From contig AP018172.1 in the NCBI GenBank assembly GCA_002368175.1, forward strand, positions 124,001 to 188,000: a DNA stretch of 64,000 bases, written 5' to 3'. The notes under the pieces are model-generated. The model made no database searches. It saw nothing but the letters and a program-made list of their open reading frames with translations, and was not told the DNA's origin. Below, in pieces: positions 26,575 to 35,251 of this stretch. The translations under genes were made by a program, and so were the position numbers. Positions within the stretch are counted from its first letter, which is position 1. Each line of letters begins with the position of its first letter. The DNA is from Calothrix sp. NIES-2098 (lineage in GTDB: Bacteria; Cyanobacteriota; Cyanobacteriia; Cyanobacteriales; Nostocaceae).

Positions 26575-27669
26575 TTGATAGTGAAAACTACTCAGGAAGA
26601 TGTCCCAATTAAATCGCGTCTGAGAGCGTTAGATGTTACAAAGGGATTCGTGATGATCGCGATGGCTACTCGCCATTGCGCTTTTTTCTTTTCTGCTAAT
26701 TTACTGCAAATACCATTCAATGTATTTGACCCCTATGTATTTTCTACATTCTTGCTATGTTTTGGTATTGGCAATGGACTGTCACGCCGTGCCAAAAAAC
26801 CGACAGTATTAGGTAAACTCTTATTTGTGTATTTGATTGGTGGATTACCAAGCGCAGTTGTTACTTACCTTTTAAAGCATAAAGAGGCGAGTATCAGCAT
26901 GGTTCCCACTATAGCCACTGACCAACTGATTAATGCAATCACGCTACAAAATCGACTTACTTACGCTGACTTCCTTGTACCTTTCATCGTAGCTTTTGCC
27001 TTTTTTTTAGGACTGCAATCTTTATTCCAAAAATTTAATCGCCTCACGTTAGCTACAGCCCTAGGAATTTCCTCAATTTTCTATATTTCTGGCTATGTTT
27101 TGACTCAAATAGCTCCCAACTCATTTTTCAAAGATTTTTACAGTCAAGGATTTCGCTGTCTGCAAAGTATACCAATATTTATTACAGGTATTTGTTTAGG
27201 TCTATTCCTGCGCGAAAAAGGTAAAATGCCAGTTTTGAAGCCGCAGATATGGGCATTGATTACTCTAACCTTTTTCGGTCTCATCGTGGTTGCGGATTGG
27301 CAGTTTCAACACCAGATGTACAATGGTAGATTGTGGAAAAAAAGCGGAGAATTAAGTTATTTGCTGATTAGTACTACCGTTTCCATTCTCTTGTTATTTG
27401 TCGTTGAAGGAATTATTAAATCGGGTTTTTTAGAAAAGCAGCTTTCTCTCCTCATAGATTTCTTAGAAAAGATCGGCGAGAGAACAATGCGATGTTTGTG
27501 GATACAGTTTTTGCTATTTCCCATAGCAGGTTATCTTGTTTCTCTTAATTTCGTTCATCCAGTTAACTTCATACTCAGCCTAGCTGTAATTGGTCTTATG
27601 TGCTGGCTAACAGTGGACGATCGGCTATATAAAATATTATCTAGTAGGTTAGAAAATAAAAAAAATTGA
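26575..27669 (+). CDS. Multi-pass membrane acyltransferase-like protein
   Basis: About 364 residues with roughly ten hydrophobic helices. The N-terminal LRALDVTKGFVMIAMATRHCAFFF (Arg-x-x-x-Leu-Asp ... Arg-His) is the pattern of membrane-bound acyltransferases such as the HGSNAT/DUF1624 and YeiB-like families, where the histidine is catalytic or acetyl-accepting. I cannot place it in one family with certainty. The start is unclear: a TTG at 26575 or a GTG at 26581. It lies inside the hopanoid locus between hpnB and the convergent hpnG, with only 10 bases between stop codons, so an acyl modification of a hopanoid or its sugar is a reasonable guess but only a guess. Confidence 0.6.
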   Translation: MIVKTTQEDVPIKSRLRALDVTKGFVMIAMATRHCAFFFSANLLQIPFNVFDPYVFSTFLLCFGIGNGLSRRAKKPTVLGKLLFVYLIGGLPSAVVTYLLKHKEASISMVPTIATDQLINAITLQNRLTYADFLVPFIVAFAFFLGLQSLFQKFNRLTLATALGISSIFYISGYVLTQIAPNSFFKDFYSQGFRCLQSIPIFITGICLGLFLREKGKMPVLKPQIWALITLTFFGLIVVADWQFQHQMYNGRLWKKSGELSYLLISTTVSILLLFVVEGIIKSGFLEKQLSLLIDFLEKIGERTMRCLWIQFLLFPIAGYLVSLNFVHPVNFILSLAVIGLMCWLTVDDRLYKILSSRLENKKN

Positions 27670-27679
27670 ATTGCACTTA

Positions 27680-28372
27680 TTAACTAGAAAATAATAACGC
27701 GGTGACTTCTTCCAATGTTTTCAATGCTTGTAAGGAACCTCTAATTAAACGGGTAGCAGCAATAGGCTGTCGAAGTAATGTTAATGCTAAGGGTAAAGGC
27801 TTCAAGGAACCATCAGGACTGATTGCTGATGTTATGTCGGGGATATCATGCTGACAATCATCGCTGACTACACGCAACATTGCTACTGATACTCCCATCA
27901 CACTGAAAAACTCTAAAGCAGCAAATCCTTCCATATCTACAACATCAGTCCCAGACATTGCCGCAAGCTGGCGTTTTTCTGCTGCGGAACAAACTACGCG
28001 ATCGCTTGTTAGTCCCTTCACCAAATTTGGTGCTAAGTTTTGAGTATTCAGTGCTGAGTATAACTGTGCTGTAAAAGTGCTATTGCACTCACGCATATTC
28101 CCCTGATAAACACAGTTTTCATACAACACGATTTTTCCCACAGGGTAGCTGGGGGATAAACTACCACACAAACCCATCACCAGCACTCTCGCCTGTGGTT
28201 GATTCAGCAACCGCCCATCTTGTTGCAATTTGTGCAGATATGCGCCTAGAGCTTTTACACCCACAGGAATAGGAATTACAGTTGTATTTAAGCTAGCGAC
28301 ACGGCTTAAGCCACGACACACAGCTTTGTACTCTGCGCCTTGGGGTACAAGAATTAGTTGGTCATTGGTCAT
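27680..28372 (-). CDS. hpnG: HpnG-type adenosylhopane nucleosidase/phosphorylase
   Basis: A 230-residue nucleoside phosphorylase-fold protein. Visible elements are LILVPQGAEYKAVCRGL, VLVMGLCGSLSPSYPVGKIVLYENCVYQG, CSAAEKRQL and VVDMEGFAALEFF (the DMEG/EMEA-type substrate loop), then VVSDDCQ (the purine-binding Asp). In the hopanoid pathway HpnG cleaves adenine from adenosylhopane made by HpnH. Co-location with shc, hpnA and hpnH supports this over a general MTA/SAH nucleosidase. It lies downstream of the ferritin-like gene on the same strand, but 250 bases of repeats intervene. Confidence 0.88.
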   Translation of the reverse strand: MTNDQLILVPQGAEYKAVCRGLSRVASLNTTVIPIPVGVKALGAYLHKLQQDGRLLNQPQARVLVMGLCGSLSPSYPVGKIVLYENCVYQGNMRECNSTFTAQLYSALNTQNLAPNLVKGLTSDRVVCSAAEKRQLAAMSGTDVVDMEGFAALEFFSVMGVSVAMLRVVSDDCQHDIPDITSAISPDGSLKPLPLALTLLRQPIAATRLIRGSLQALKTLEEVTALLFSS

Positions 28373-28395
28373 TGGTCATTTGTTATTGGTCAAGC

Positions 28396-28535
28396 TCAAA
28401 CTTTCAGGTTCAAACTTTCAGGTTCAAAGGCTCATTAATAGAGCAAAAAGCCTCCTTAATGGAGTTATTACCCTCATTAATGGAGCAAAAAGCCTCATTC
28501 ACGGAGCTATTAACCTCGTTCACGGAGCAAAAAGC
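28396..28535. repeat. 15-nt and 21-nt tandem repeats between hpnG and the di-iron gene
   Basis: CAAACTTTCAGGTT is repeated at 28397-28425. Then five 21-nt units follow without gaps from 28431 to 28535, each starting CTC(A/C/G)TT and carrying a central GAG. Units alternate between the endings GCAAAAAGC and a TATTA(A/C)C type, so the real period is 42. The plus frame reads as heptapeptides (AKSLIHG, AINLVHG). Up to 28625 the spacer continues with CCCACACT simple repeats. Probably non-coding. Confidence 0.75.
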
Positions 28536-28625
28536 CTCATAAGTTTACAACGCAGTTTCTCCCTTGTCCCATTTCTCCCCACACTCCCCACACTCCCCAC
28601 ACTCCTCACCTTCCCCACACTCCCT

Positions 28626-29468
28626 CTATACAGTTTGAGGCTCGCGCCTGCGAGGTATCAATTGGAGAGTGCGTAACGCAATACTAGCAAGCTTGGGCAT
28701 TAATTCTGGATTGAGCAGTCGGGAATCATACTTACTCATCCGATGATGATTTTCTTGAATACAGACGGCGAGAAACTTTTCTAATGTCAAGTCGTCGGTG
28801 AAAGTGCTAGCGCCAGTAGCAGTAAAACCAGTACCACTGGGATCGGCATCGCCAAAGGCGGTAATTAAATTACTCAGTGCTTTGCCGTAATACCAAAGAG
28901 TTCTAACGATCCGCAGAGGTAAAAGTCCTTGACCGCGATTAATTTGGATGTAGGTAAACCAATTGACAAAAAATACAATATGCCGTGCTTCTTCGTCCAA
29001 AATTGGATCGAAGATTGTGAAGAGTGGTTCAGGAAATACTTTAGCGTCACGGGCAATACCAAATAGCCCAAAGGCAAAGAAGGAATCTAAGCATTCTTCA
29101 AAACCAAAGGTTGTGAAGGCTGGCTCAATCTTTGGTGGTAGTTCTACAGGACGGCGTTCCGGCATTTCGATGCCATAGCGATCAATGAGTGTTTTGATAA
29201 GACGGGCGTGGCGCGATTCTTCTCTACCTTGGAGAGCGATTGCTTCATGTAACAGGGGATCTGTCACAGTGGTTGCATAACTACTCACCATTGCGCCAGC
29301 TTCCCGTTCGATATCGAAAGCTTTCTCCCAAAAGGGAATAGCCCGCAATCGAGCTAGATCGGCATCATTCAAATCCGGCCAGGGTAGATGCTCCGGCTCA
29401 TATTCTAAGTGGCTATCTAAAAAGCTGCGGCAGAATAATTCCTTGTGTTCAATAGAGCCAACTTTCAT
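28626..29468 (-). CDS. Ferritin-like di-iron protein in the hopanoid locus
   Basis: A 280-residue all-helical protein with two E-x-x-H metal motifs of the ferritin-like di-iron fold: GREESRHARLIKTL near residue 84 and ILDEEARHIVFFVNW near residue 158. An upstream glutamate in EREAGAMVSSY and a further acidic helix complete a plausible four-helix iron site. Family members include di-iron oxygenases, rubrerythrin-like proteins and membrane-associated hydroxylases. No membrane helix or signal peptide is clear. The exact reaction is unknown to me; oxidation of a hopanoid or its precursor is suggested only by position between hpnG and the RND/hpnA/hpnH genes. Confidence 0.7.
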   Translation of the reverse strand: MKVGSIEHKELFCRSFLDSHLEYEPEHLPWPDLNDADLARLRAIPFWEKAFDIEREAGAMVSSYATTVTDPLLHEAIALQGREESRHARLIKTLIDRYGIEMPERRPVELPPKIEPAFTTFGFEECLDSFFAFGLFGIARDAKVFPEPLFTIFDPILDEEARHIVFFVNWFTYIQINRGQGLLPLRIVRTLWYYGKALSNLITAFGDADPSGTGFTATGASTFTDDLTLEKFLAVCIQENHHRMSKYDSRLLNPELMPKLASIALRTLQLIPRRREPQTV

Positions 29469-29620
29469 TACTCAAGTTCCATGTTGTAGAAAAAATTGAG
29501 TCATACCAAGGACAGAACATTCAGCAATTTTGCTGATTGGGGAGTACCCGAACTCGCAAACTTCAAGTGATTACTGTAGCATGACTAATAATTGTGTCAC
29601 CCGCACGATGATTTTCCAAG

Positions 29621-32335
29621 ATGGTCAAGCCTAATAGCTCAAAATCCGCACGAGAACGCTTCAATATTTCTAGATTGGCGATTGAATTTTCGTGGCTGAC
29701 GGTAGGTTTTTGGATTGCCGTGACGGTAGCTGGGCTTTTGGCTTTCAGTTCCCTCAAGTATGCTTTGTTTCCAGATATCACCTTTCCTGTGGTGGTGGTA
29801 AATGCTACTGCTCCCATAGAATCAGCTCTGGATACAGAGACCAAACTCACCCAACCAATAGAACAGCGTTTGAAATCCCTGGAAGGAATTGAGGATGTTC
29901 GCTCATCTACTTATCCGGGGCAAAGTGCTGTGAGTTTGTCTTTCGTCGTTGGGACAAACCTTGAAAATTCGACTCGCCAAGTCGAGACTGCGCTCAAGAA
30001 GTTGACTCTAACTCAGGGAGCAAATTATAAAATTATTCCCCTAAACCTCAATGAGTCATCTGCCATTAGTTATGCACTTGAGAGTCCAGGTGTTAATCTC
30101 ACCGATTTAACGAAGTTGGCAAAAGACAAAATTGTGCCAGCGATCGCTAAACTACCAGGAGTGCTAAAAGTAGTGCTGTTGGGTGCGCCTAGTACTTCTC
30201 CTCCGCAGCTAGCAGCTAATACAGCTGCTTTACCGGAAGGCGGGGCTACCTTAGTGCGCTTTAACGGTCAAGATGCTTTGGCATTTCAGGTAATCAAAAA
30301 AGGCACAGCCAATACTTTAGAAGTGGTGAGCCGAGTTGAGAAAGAAGTTGGCAAGCTGCGGTCTACTCTCAAAGACGTCAAACTTACCTTAGCCGCCACT
30401 CAGGCTGAGTATATCCGCAACGCCACCCATTCCACAATCGATGCTTTGATTGAAGCAGTTGTGTTATCGGTAATTGTCATCTTTCCCTTTTTGTGGAATT
30501 GGCAAGCTACCTTAATTTCCGCCTTGGCGATTCCCACATCTTTGTTGGCAACATTTATCGTCATGGCATTTTTCGGCTTCAATCTGGAAACGATTACCCT
30601 GTTAGCCTTGGCTTTGGTAATTGGTAGTATTGTCGATGACGCGATCGTCGATGTAGAAAACATCATGCGTCACGTTGAAGATGGTGCAACACCCCGCCAA
30701 GCTGCTCTTTCTGCTACCAATGAAATTGGCCTGACTGTCACCGCCGCAACTTTTACAGCAGTCGCGGTTTTTCTACCAATTGGGCTGATGGGTGGAGTAA
30801 TAGGTCAGTTTTTCAAACCCTTCGGGATTACAGTTTCCGCCGCTATGCTAGCTTCTTTGCTAGTAGCCAGAACTTTGTCGCCAGTACTTTCTATTTACTG
30901 GCTCAAACCCCCATCATCCCGTTCTCGTCGTCGCGAATCTAAGCTATGGATTAGTTTTGCCCAAAGTTATCGAGATTTGCTGTCTTGGTCTTTGGATCAC
31001 AAGCGCATAGTCATGAGTTTAGCTTTACTCAGCTTAATTACGGGTATCGCCATCATTCCCATGATTCCCAAGGGATTTATTCCCAAACTCGATCGCGGCG
31101 AATTTAATATTACCTACACTGCGCCTCTGCTGAGTTTACCTGAGCATTTGAAGGCAGCACAGGCACAGGCACAAGCAGGACAAGGGGGACAAGGGGAAAC
31201 AGCTAATTCACAAATTGCCAACGCCCAATCCCAACTGCCAATTTCTAACCCTTTAGACGATTCTCTACAAGTTGCCAAGAAACTGGAAGAGGTCGTCAGA
31301 AAATCACCAGCTGTACAAACAGTATTTACTACCGTTGGTTCCCGTGAGGGTGAGCCGAATAAAGGCACAATTTATGTCAAGCTTAAGGAAGACCGCAAAG
31401 TCACAACTGCGGAAGTACAAGAGCAATTGCGTAAGTCTTTACCCAATCTCCCGAATGTAACTACCAGTGTGGAAGATATTCAATTTGTGGATACGGGCGG
31501 TCAGAAACCCTTACAGTTGGCATTAAGAGGTAATGACCTCAAAGAACTCAGCAAGGCAGCGAAAGCAATTAAAGACCGATTAGTCAAGCTACCGGGTTTT
31601 GCTGATGTTACTGTAACAGGCGAAAACAATCAAAACGACCAAATTTTTCAAATCGAGCGACTAAATAATCAGCGTGTAGCCTATATCGGCGCTAACTTAG
31701 GCAAAGATATGTCCCTAGGAGATGCTACTGATAAGGTCGTAGCAGAGGCTAAAGCAGTCCTGCCCCCTGGCGTAACTTTAGACCTGGGAGGAGATTCTGC
31801 CCGTTTGGGTGAAGTTTTTGGCAGTTTTGGTACTACCTTAGCTCTCTCAGCGTTGTGTATTGTGGTCGTACTGATTTGGCTATTCAAAAGTTGGGTAGAC
31901 CCAGTAGTGATTGGCGTTTCTTTACCTTTAGCTTTAGTGGGAGCAATGCTGGCGCTGTTAATTACCAAGAGTGACTTCGGTATGATTTCCCTGATTGGCT
32001 TCGTGTTTTTGTTGGGTATCACCAATAAAAATGCCATCTTGATTGTGGACTACATCAACCAATTGCGTAACTCTGGGATGGAACGCAAAGACGCTATCCT
32101 CAAAGCCGGGCCAGTACGCCTCAGACCAATCATGATGACCACTGCGGCGACAATCTTAGGTATGGTTCCCATCGCCTTAGGTTTGGGTGCGGGTTCGGAA
32201 TTGCGATCGCCTATGGCTGTAGCGATCGCGGGTGGGTTGGTAACTTCAACTGTCCTGAGTTTAATTGTGGTGCCTGTGGTCTACGCCATCTTAGACGATC
32301 GGTTTCCCCGATTCAAAAAGAGGTGGATTCCTTGA
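29621..32335 (+). CDS. RND (HAE1/AcrB-type) efflux transporter
   Basis: A 904-residue RND pump, somewhat shorter than the usual 1030-1050. It has helix 1 near residues 24-44, helices 2-6 around residues 270-430, helix 7 near 465 and helices 8-12 at about 735-895. The proton-relay residues are kept: IVDDAIVDVEN in helix 4 (Asp-Asp) and GITNKNAILIVDY in helix 10 (Lys). Residues about 505-545 form a Gln/Ala/Gly-rich low-complexity insert (AQAQAGQGGQGE). Its stop codon overlaps the hpnA start (TGATG), so the two are translationally linked. No membrane-fusion or outer-membrane partner gene is adjacent. The context suggests hopanoid transport, although the classical HpnN is a different RND subgroup. 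Confidence 0.88.
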   Translation: MVKPNSSKSARERFNISRLAIEFSWLTVGFWIAVTVAGLLAFSSLKYALFPDITFPVVVVNATAPIESALDTETKLTQPIEQRLKSLEGIEDVRSSTYPGQSAVSLSFVVGTNLENSTRQVETALKKLTLTQGANYKIIPLNLNESSAISYALESPGVNLTDLTKLAKDKIVPAIAKLPGVLKVVLLGAPSTSPPQLAANTAALPEGGATLVRFNGQDALAFQVIKKGTANTLEVVSRVEKEVGKLRSTLKDVKLTLAATQAEYIRNATHSTIDALIEAVVLSVIVIFPFLWNWQATLISALAIPTSLLATFIVMAFFGFNLETITLLALALVIGSIVDDAIVDVENIMRHVEDGATPRQAALSATNEIGLTVTAATFTAVAVFLPIGLMGGVIGQFFKPFGITVSAAMLASLLVARTLSPVLSIYWLKPPSSRSRRRESKLWISFAQSYRDLLSWSLDHKRIVMSLALLSLITGIAIIPMIPKGFIPKLDRGEFNITYTAPLLSLPEHLKAAQAQAQAGQGGQGETANSQIANAQSQLPISNPLDDSLQVAKKLEEVVRKSPAVQTVFTTVGSREGEPNKGTIYVKLKEDRKVTTAEVQEQLRKSLPNLPNVTTSVEDIQFVDTGGQKPLQLALRGNDLKELSKAAKAIKDRLVKLPGFADVTVTGENNQNDQIFQIERLNNQRVAYIGANLGKDMSLGDATDKVVAEAKAVLPPGVTLDLGGDSARLGEVFGSFGTTLALSALCIVVVLIWLFKSWVDPVVIGVSLPLALVGAMLALLITKSDFGMISLIGFVFLLGITNKNAILIVDYINQLRNSGMERKDAILKAGPVRLRPIMMTTAATILGMVPIALGLGAGSELRSPMAVAIAGGLVTSTVLSLIVVPVVYAILDDRFPRFKKRWIP

Positions 32336-33360
32336 TGCAAGCCTTTGTCACTGGGGGTACGGGTTTTATTGGTGCCCACTTGGTACGGCTGTTGCTGCAA
32401 GAAGGATATGCAGTCAAAGTACTTGTACGCCCTAGCAGCAACCTAGAGAATCTCCAAGGGTTGGAGGTAGAAATTGTCAAGGGAGATTTAAACGATCCGG
32501 ATCTCTGGCAGCAAATGCTTGGCTGTCAGTACCTATTTCATGTTGCAGCTCATTATTCCCTGTGGCAAACAGACCAAGAGTTACTCTACCGCCATAACGT
32601 CCAAGGTACGCGCAATGTCTTAGCAGCAGCCCAAAAAGCTGGGATTGAACGCACTGTATATACAAGCTCCGTAGCTGCAATTGGGGTAGGGGAATCTGGT
32701 AAAGTCGTAGATGAGACTCATCAGAGTCCCTTAGAAAAATTGGTTGGTCACTACAAAAAGTCGAAATTTCTGGCAGAACAAGTAGCCATGCAAGCAGCTA
32801 GTGCAGGTCAGGAAATAGTTGTGGTCAATCCCAGTAGCCCGATTGGGCCGTTGGATATCAAACCTACGCCAACAGGTGATATTATCCTGCGGTTTTTACG
32901 GCGGCAAATGCCATTTTATGTGGATACGGGGCTGAATTTTATTGATGTGCGAGATGTGGCCTGGGGACATTTACTAGCTTTGCAGCGAGGTAAAAAAGGC
33001 GATCGCTATATCTTAGGACATCAAAATCTAACTTTGAAGCAACTTTTAGAACAACTTGCCCAAATTACAGGTTTAAAAGCACCGCAACAAGCCGTACCTA
33101 GTTGGTTGCCCCTTAGCGTTGCTTGGGTTGATGAGAAAATTCTCGCGCCCTTAGGAAAATCGCCCTCAGTGCCATTAGATGGTGTGCGAATGGCTCAACA
33201 ACCAATGTACTACAATGCCTCAAAAGCAGTACAAGAGTTGGGCTTACCTCAGTCTTCCCTGACTACAGCACTTCAGGATGCGGTCGATTGGTTTATTAGC
33301 AGAGGATATGTCAACCCCTTAGGGGAATTCAAAATTCAAAATTCAAAATTCAAAATTTAA
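32335..33360 (+). CDS. hpnA: Hopanoid-associated NAD-dependent epimerase/reductase HpnA
   Basis: A 341-residue extended short-chain dehydrogenase started at the ATG that overlaps the RND stop codon. NAD-binding VTGGTGFIGAHLVRLLL is followed by the catalytic YTSSVAAIG serine region and YKKSK (Tyr-x3-Lys). HpnA is the hopanoid-associated sugar epimerase, thought to act on a nucleotide or lipid-linked sugar used for hopanoid head groups. The last ten residues (FKIQNSKFKI) are encoded by AATTCAAA repeats and are probably not functional. hpnH follows 69 bases later in the same direction. Confidence 0.92.
   Translation: MQAFVTGGTGFIGAHLVRLLLQEGYAVKVLVRPSSNLENLQGLEVEIVKGDLNDPDLWQQMLGCQYLFHVAAHYSLWQTDQELLYRHNVQGTRNVLAAAQKAGIERTVYTSSVAAIGVGESGKVVDETHQSPLEKLVGHYKKSKFLAEQVAMQAASAGQEIVVVNPSSPIGPLDIKPTPTGDIILRFLRRQMPFYVDTGLNFIDVRDVAWGHLLALQRGKKGDRYILGHQNLTLKQLLEQLAQITGLKAPQQAVPSWLPLSVAWVDEKILAPLGKSPSVPLDGVRMAQQPMYYNASKAVQELGLPQSSLTTALQDAVDWFISRGYVNPLGEFKIQNSKFKI
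33326..33358. repeat. AATTCAAA octamer repeats at the hpnA 3' end
   Basis: Four head-to-tail AATTCAAA units form the last codons of hpnA and end at its TAA. Simple slipped-strand repeats of this kind occur often at cyanobacterial gene ends; here they have extended the protein. Confidence 0.7.
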
Positions 33361-33429
33361 GACCCCACATATTTATCTGGGGGCTGAGATTGTGGTGTAT
33401 TGCAACGTATCAGAGGAGTGAACAGTTCG

Positions 33430-34446
33430 ATGGCGATTAATTTACAACAAGCTATAGATATCGGGAAATATCTCGTTACTCAGCGCTTGAAAGGGCGCAA
33501 ACGCTTTCCCTTAGTATTAATGTTAGAACCACTTTTCCGGTGTAATCTAGCTTGTAATGGTTGTGGTAAAATCCAACATCCACCGGAAATACTCAAGCAA
33601 AATTTAACCCCAGAACAGTGCTTTGCCGCTGTGGAAGAGTGCGGCGCACCAGTTGTCTCAATTCCTGGGGGAGAACCGTTAATGCATCCCCAAATTGATG
33701 AAATTGTCCGGGGATTAGTGGAACGCAAGAAGTATGTTTACTTGTGTACCAATGGTTTGTTGCTAGAAAAAAGCTTGGATAAGTTCCAACCTTCGCCTTA
33801 CCTAACTTTTAGCGTTCATTTAGATGGAATGCGCGAATTGCACGATAAATGTGTCGATCGCAAAGGCGTTTTTGATATTGCTGTTAAAGCCATTCGTGCT
33901 GCTAAAGCTAAAGGTTTTCGGGTGACAACTAACACCACTGTTTTTGATGGCACTGACCCTACAGAAATACAGGAGTTCTTCGACTTCCTGGAAACCCTGA
34001 ATACTGATGGCATGATGATTTCGCCTGGCTACAGCTACGAGTGGGCACCAGATCGAGATCATTTTCTCAAGCGCGAACAAACACGCGCCTTATTTAGAGA
34101 AATTCTTGCCCCCCATAAATCTGGTGAGAAAAACTGGAACTTCAATCACAATCCTCTATTCTTAGACTTCCTCACAGGCGAGAAGGACTACGAATGCACG
34201 CCTTGGGGTAGCCCCAGTTACAGCGTTCTCGGCTGGCAAAAACCCTGTTACCTCTTAAATGAAGGTTATTATGCCACCTTCAAGGAATTACTAGAAGACA
34301 CAGATTGGAGTCAATACGGTCGCGCTAGTGGTAATCCCAAATGTGCCGATTGTATGGTTCACTGTGGTTATGAACCAACAGCAGCAATGGACGCAATGCA
34401 ACCGCAAAATATCGCACGTTCTCTAGGTACTGTATTTGGTAAGTAA
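33430..34446 (+). CDS. hpnH: Adenosyl-hopene transferase HpnH (radical SAM)
   Basis: 338 residues from the ATG at 33430 (MAINLQQ); a frame start 30 bases upstream is less likely. The radical SAM cluster motif is FRCNLACNGC (CxxxCxxC, residues 38, 42 and 45), then SIPGGEPLMHP (GGE motif) and YLCTNGLLL. The C-terminus has an extra cysteine set CADCMVHCGYEP. HpnH joins the 5'-deoxyadenosyl radical to diploptene, the first step of the extended side chain of C35 hopanoids. It is the last gene of the RND-hpnA-hpnH series and ends before a strong bidirectional hairpin. Confidence 0.95.
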   Translation: MAINLQQAIDIGKYLVTQRLKGRKRFPLVLMLEPLFRCNLACNGCGKIQHPPEILKQNLTPEQCFAAVEECGAPVVSIPGGEPLMHPQIDEIVRGLVERKKYVYLCTNGLLLEKSLDKFQPSPYLTFSVHLDGMRELHDKCVDRKGVFDIAVKAIRAAKAKGFRVTTNTTVFDGTDPTEIQEFFDFLETLNTDGMMISPGYSYEWAPDRDHFLKREQTRALFREILAPHKSGEKNWNFNHNPLFLDFLTGEKDYECTPWGSPSYSVLGWQKPCYLLNEGYYATFKELLEDTDWSQYGRASGNPKCADCMVHCGYEPTAAMDAMQPQNIARSLGTVFGK

Positions 34447-34460
34447 TTAATATCCCTAGA

Positions 34461-34503
34461 CTTACACAAATGGGTGGGCATAGCCCACTCATTTGTGTAA
34501 AAG
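34461..34503. terminator. Long palindrome between hpnH and the amidinotransferase remnant
   Basis: TTACACAAATG (34462-34472) and CATTTGTGTAA (34490-34500) enclose GTGGGC / GCCCAC with a three-base loop; one mismatch interrupts the stem. It is symmetric and lies between converging genes, so it can serve both strands. A short T-rich stretch is lacking. Confidence 0.55.
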
Positions 34504-34520
34504 TAAGCCAAAAACTTCAC

Positions 34521-35151
34521 TTAAAAATAAGACTTTAATTCCCCTTTTCTCCTAATATCTAAAGTTGCGCAATGAAAAGAGCCACCAAAAGGCGTGTAAT
34601 TTAGAAAAGCGCAAGGGATAGGTTGAAATCCCCAATCTTTCATGGCTCTAATCGTAGATTCTTGAGATTTTTCGACAACTACTCTTTTTTCATCCAGCAT
34701 TAACACATTTAAGCTAATCCATTTGCTACACATCGATACAATATAGCCTGTAATGGGATCTGGTTCTGGAGCAACTAAAATATCCCAAGATTTCAGAATT
34801 TTGGGTAATTTATTTATATCAATATAGTCAGGGTTAACTAACACCTTACCTGGTGCTAGAGGCATAAAGGTAGAATCAATATGCATGGGGGTAGGACAAC
34901 TACTTTCGATTTCATGGATTGTGTATTTTTCCCCTAAATGCCTTCTTAACCAATTGATGCCAGAATAATTTGTCATATTACTTTTTAAAACAAAAATATC
35001 TTTACCACAACGCACAAAATCAGCAGCATCAAAAACTGGTTCAAATTCATTAATTACATAACGGATTGGTTCACCTTAAAATATGAATAAATTCATCTAA
35101 TTCTGTTTGCGCACGCTTATTCCGCATTACAGGTGTCAGCCGCAACCAATT
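34521..35151 (-). pseudogene. Amidinotransferase (GATM/CyrA/SxtG-type) remnant
   Basis: The C-terminal piece (34521-35075) is a clear glycine-amidinotransferase-family protein: EPVFDAADFVRCGKDIF, TNYSGINWLRRHLG, PTPMHIDSTFMPLAPGK, SKWISLNVLMLDEKRV and GGSFHCATLDIRR, with the Asp, His and Cys of the catalytic triad. In a different frame, 35071-35151 reads WLRLTPVMRNKRAQTELDEF before a stop, which looks like the N-terminal part of the same family. A middle portion is deleted, the two pieces are out of frame at 35071-35078, and a stop lies upstream. Relatives make guanidino compounds, including the cyanotoxin precursors of cylindrospermopsin and saxitoxin. The gene is dead as it stands. The right IS copy begins 100 bases away. 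Confidence 0.8.
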
Positions 35152-35251
35152 CTAAACCTAGCGGCTCTAATCTGATGAAAATCTTGGAATACATGAGGGC
35201 AATAGGATGAACGCCCAGAAATTCAGATGAATGCGTTGATTCAGTTATATC

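Noticed and set aside
28230..28676. 148-codon plus-strand frame with heptapeptide repeats
   Set aside because: It begins inside hpnG on the opposite strand and ends inside the di-iron gene; the repeat part is better read as tandem DNA repeats.
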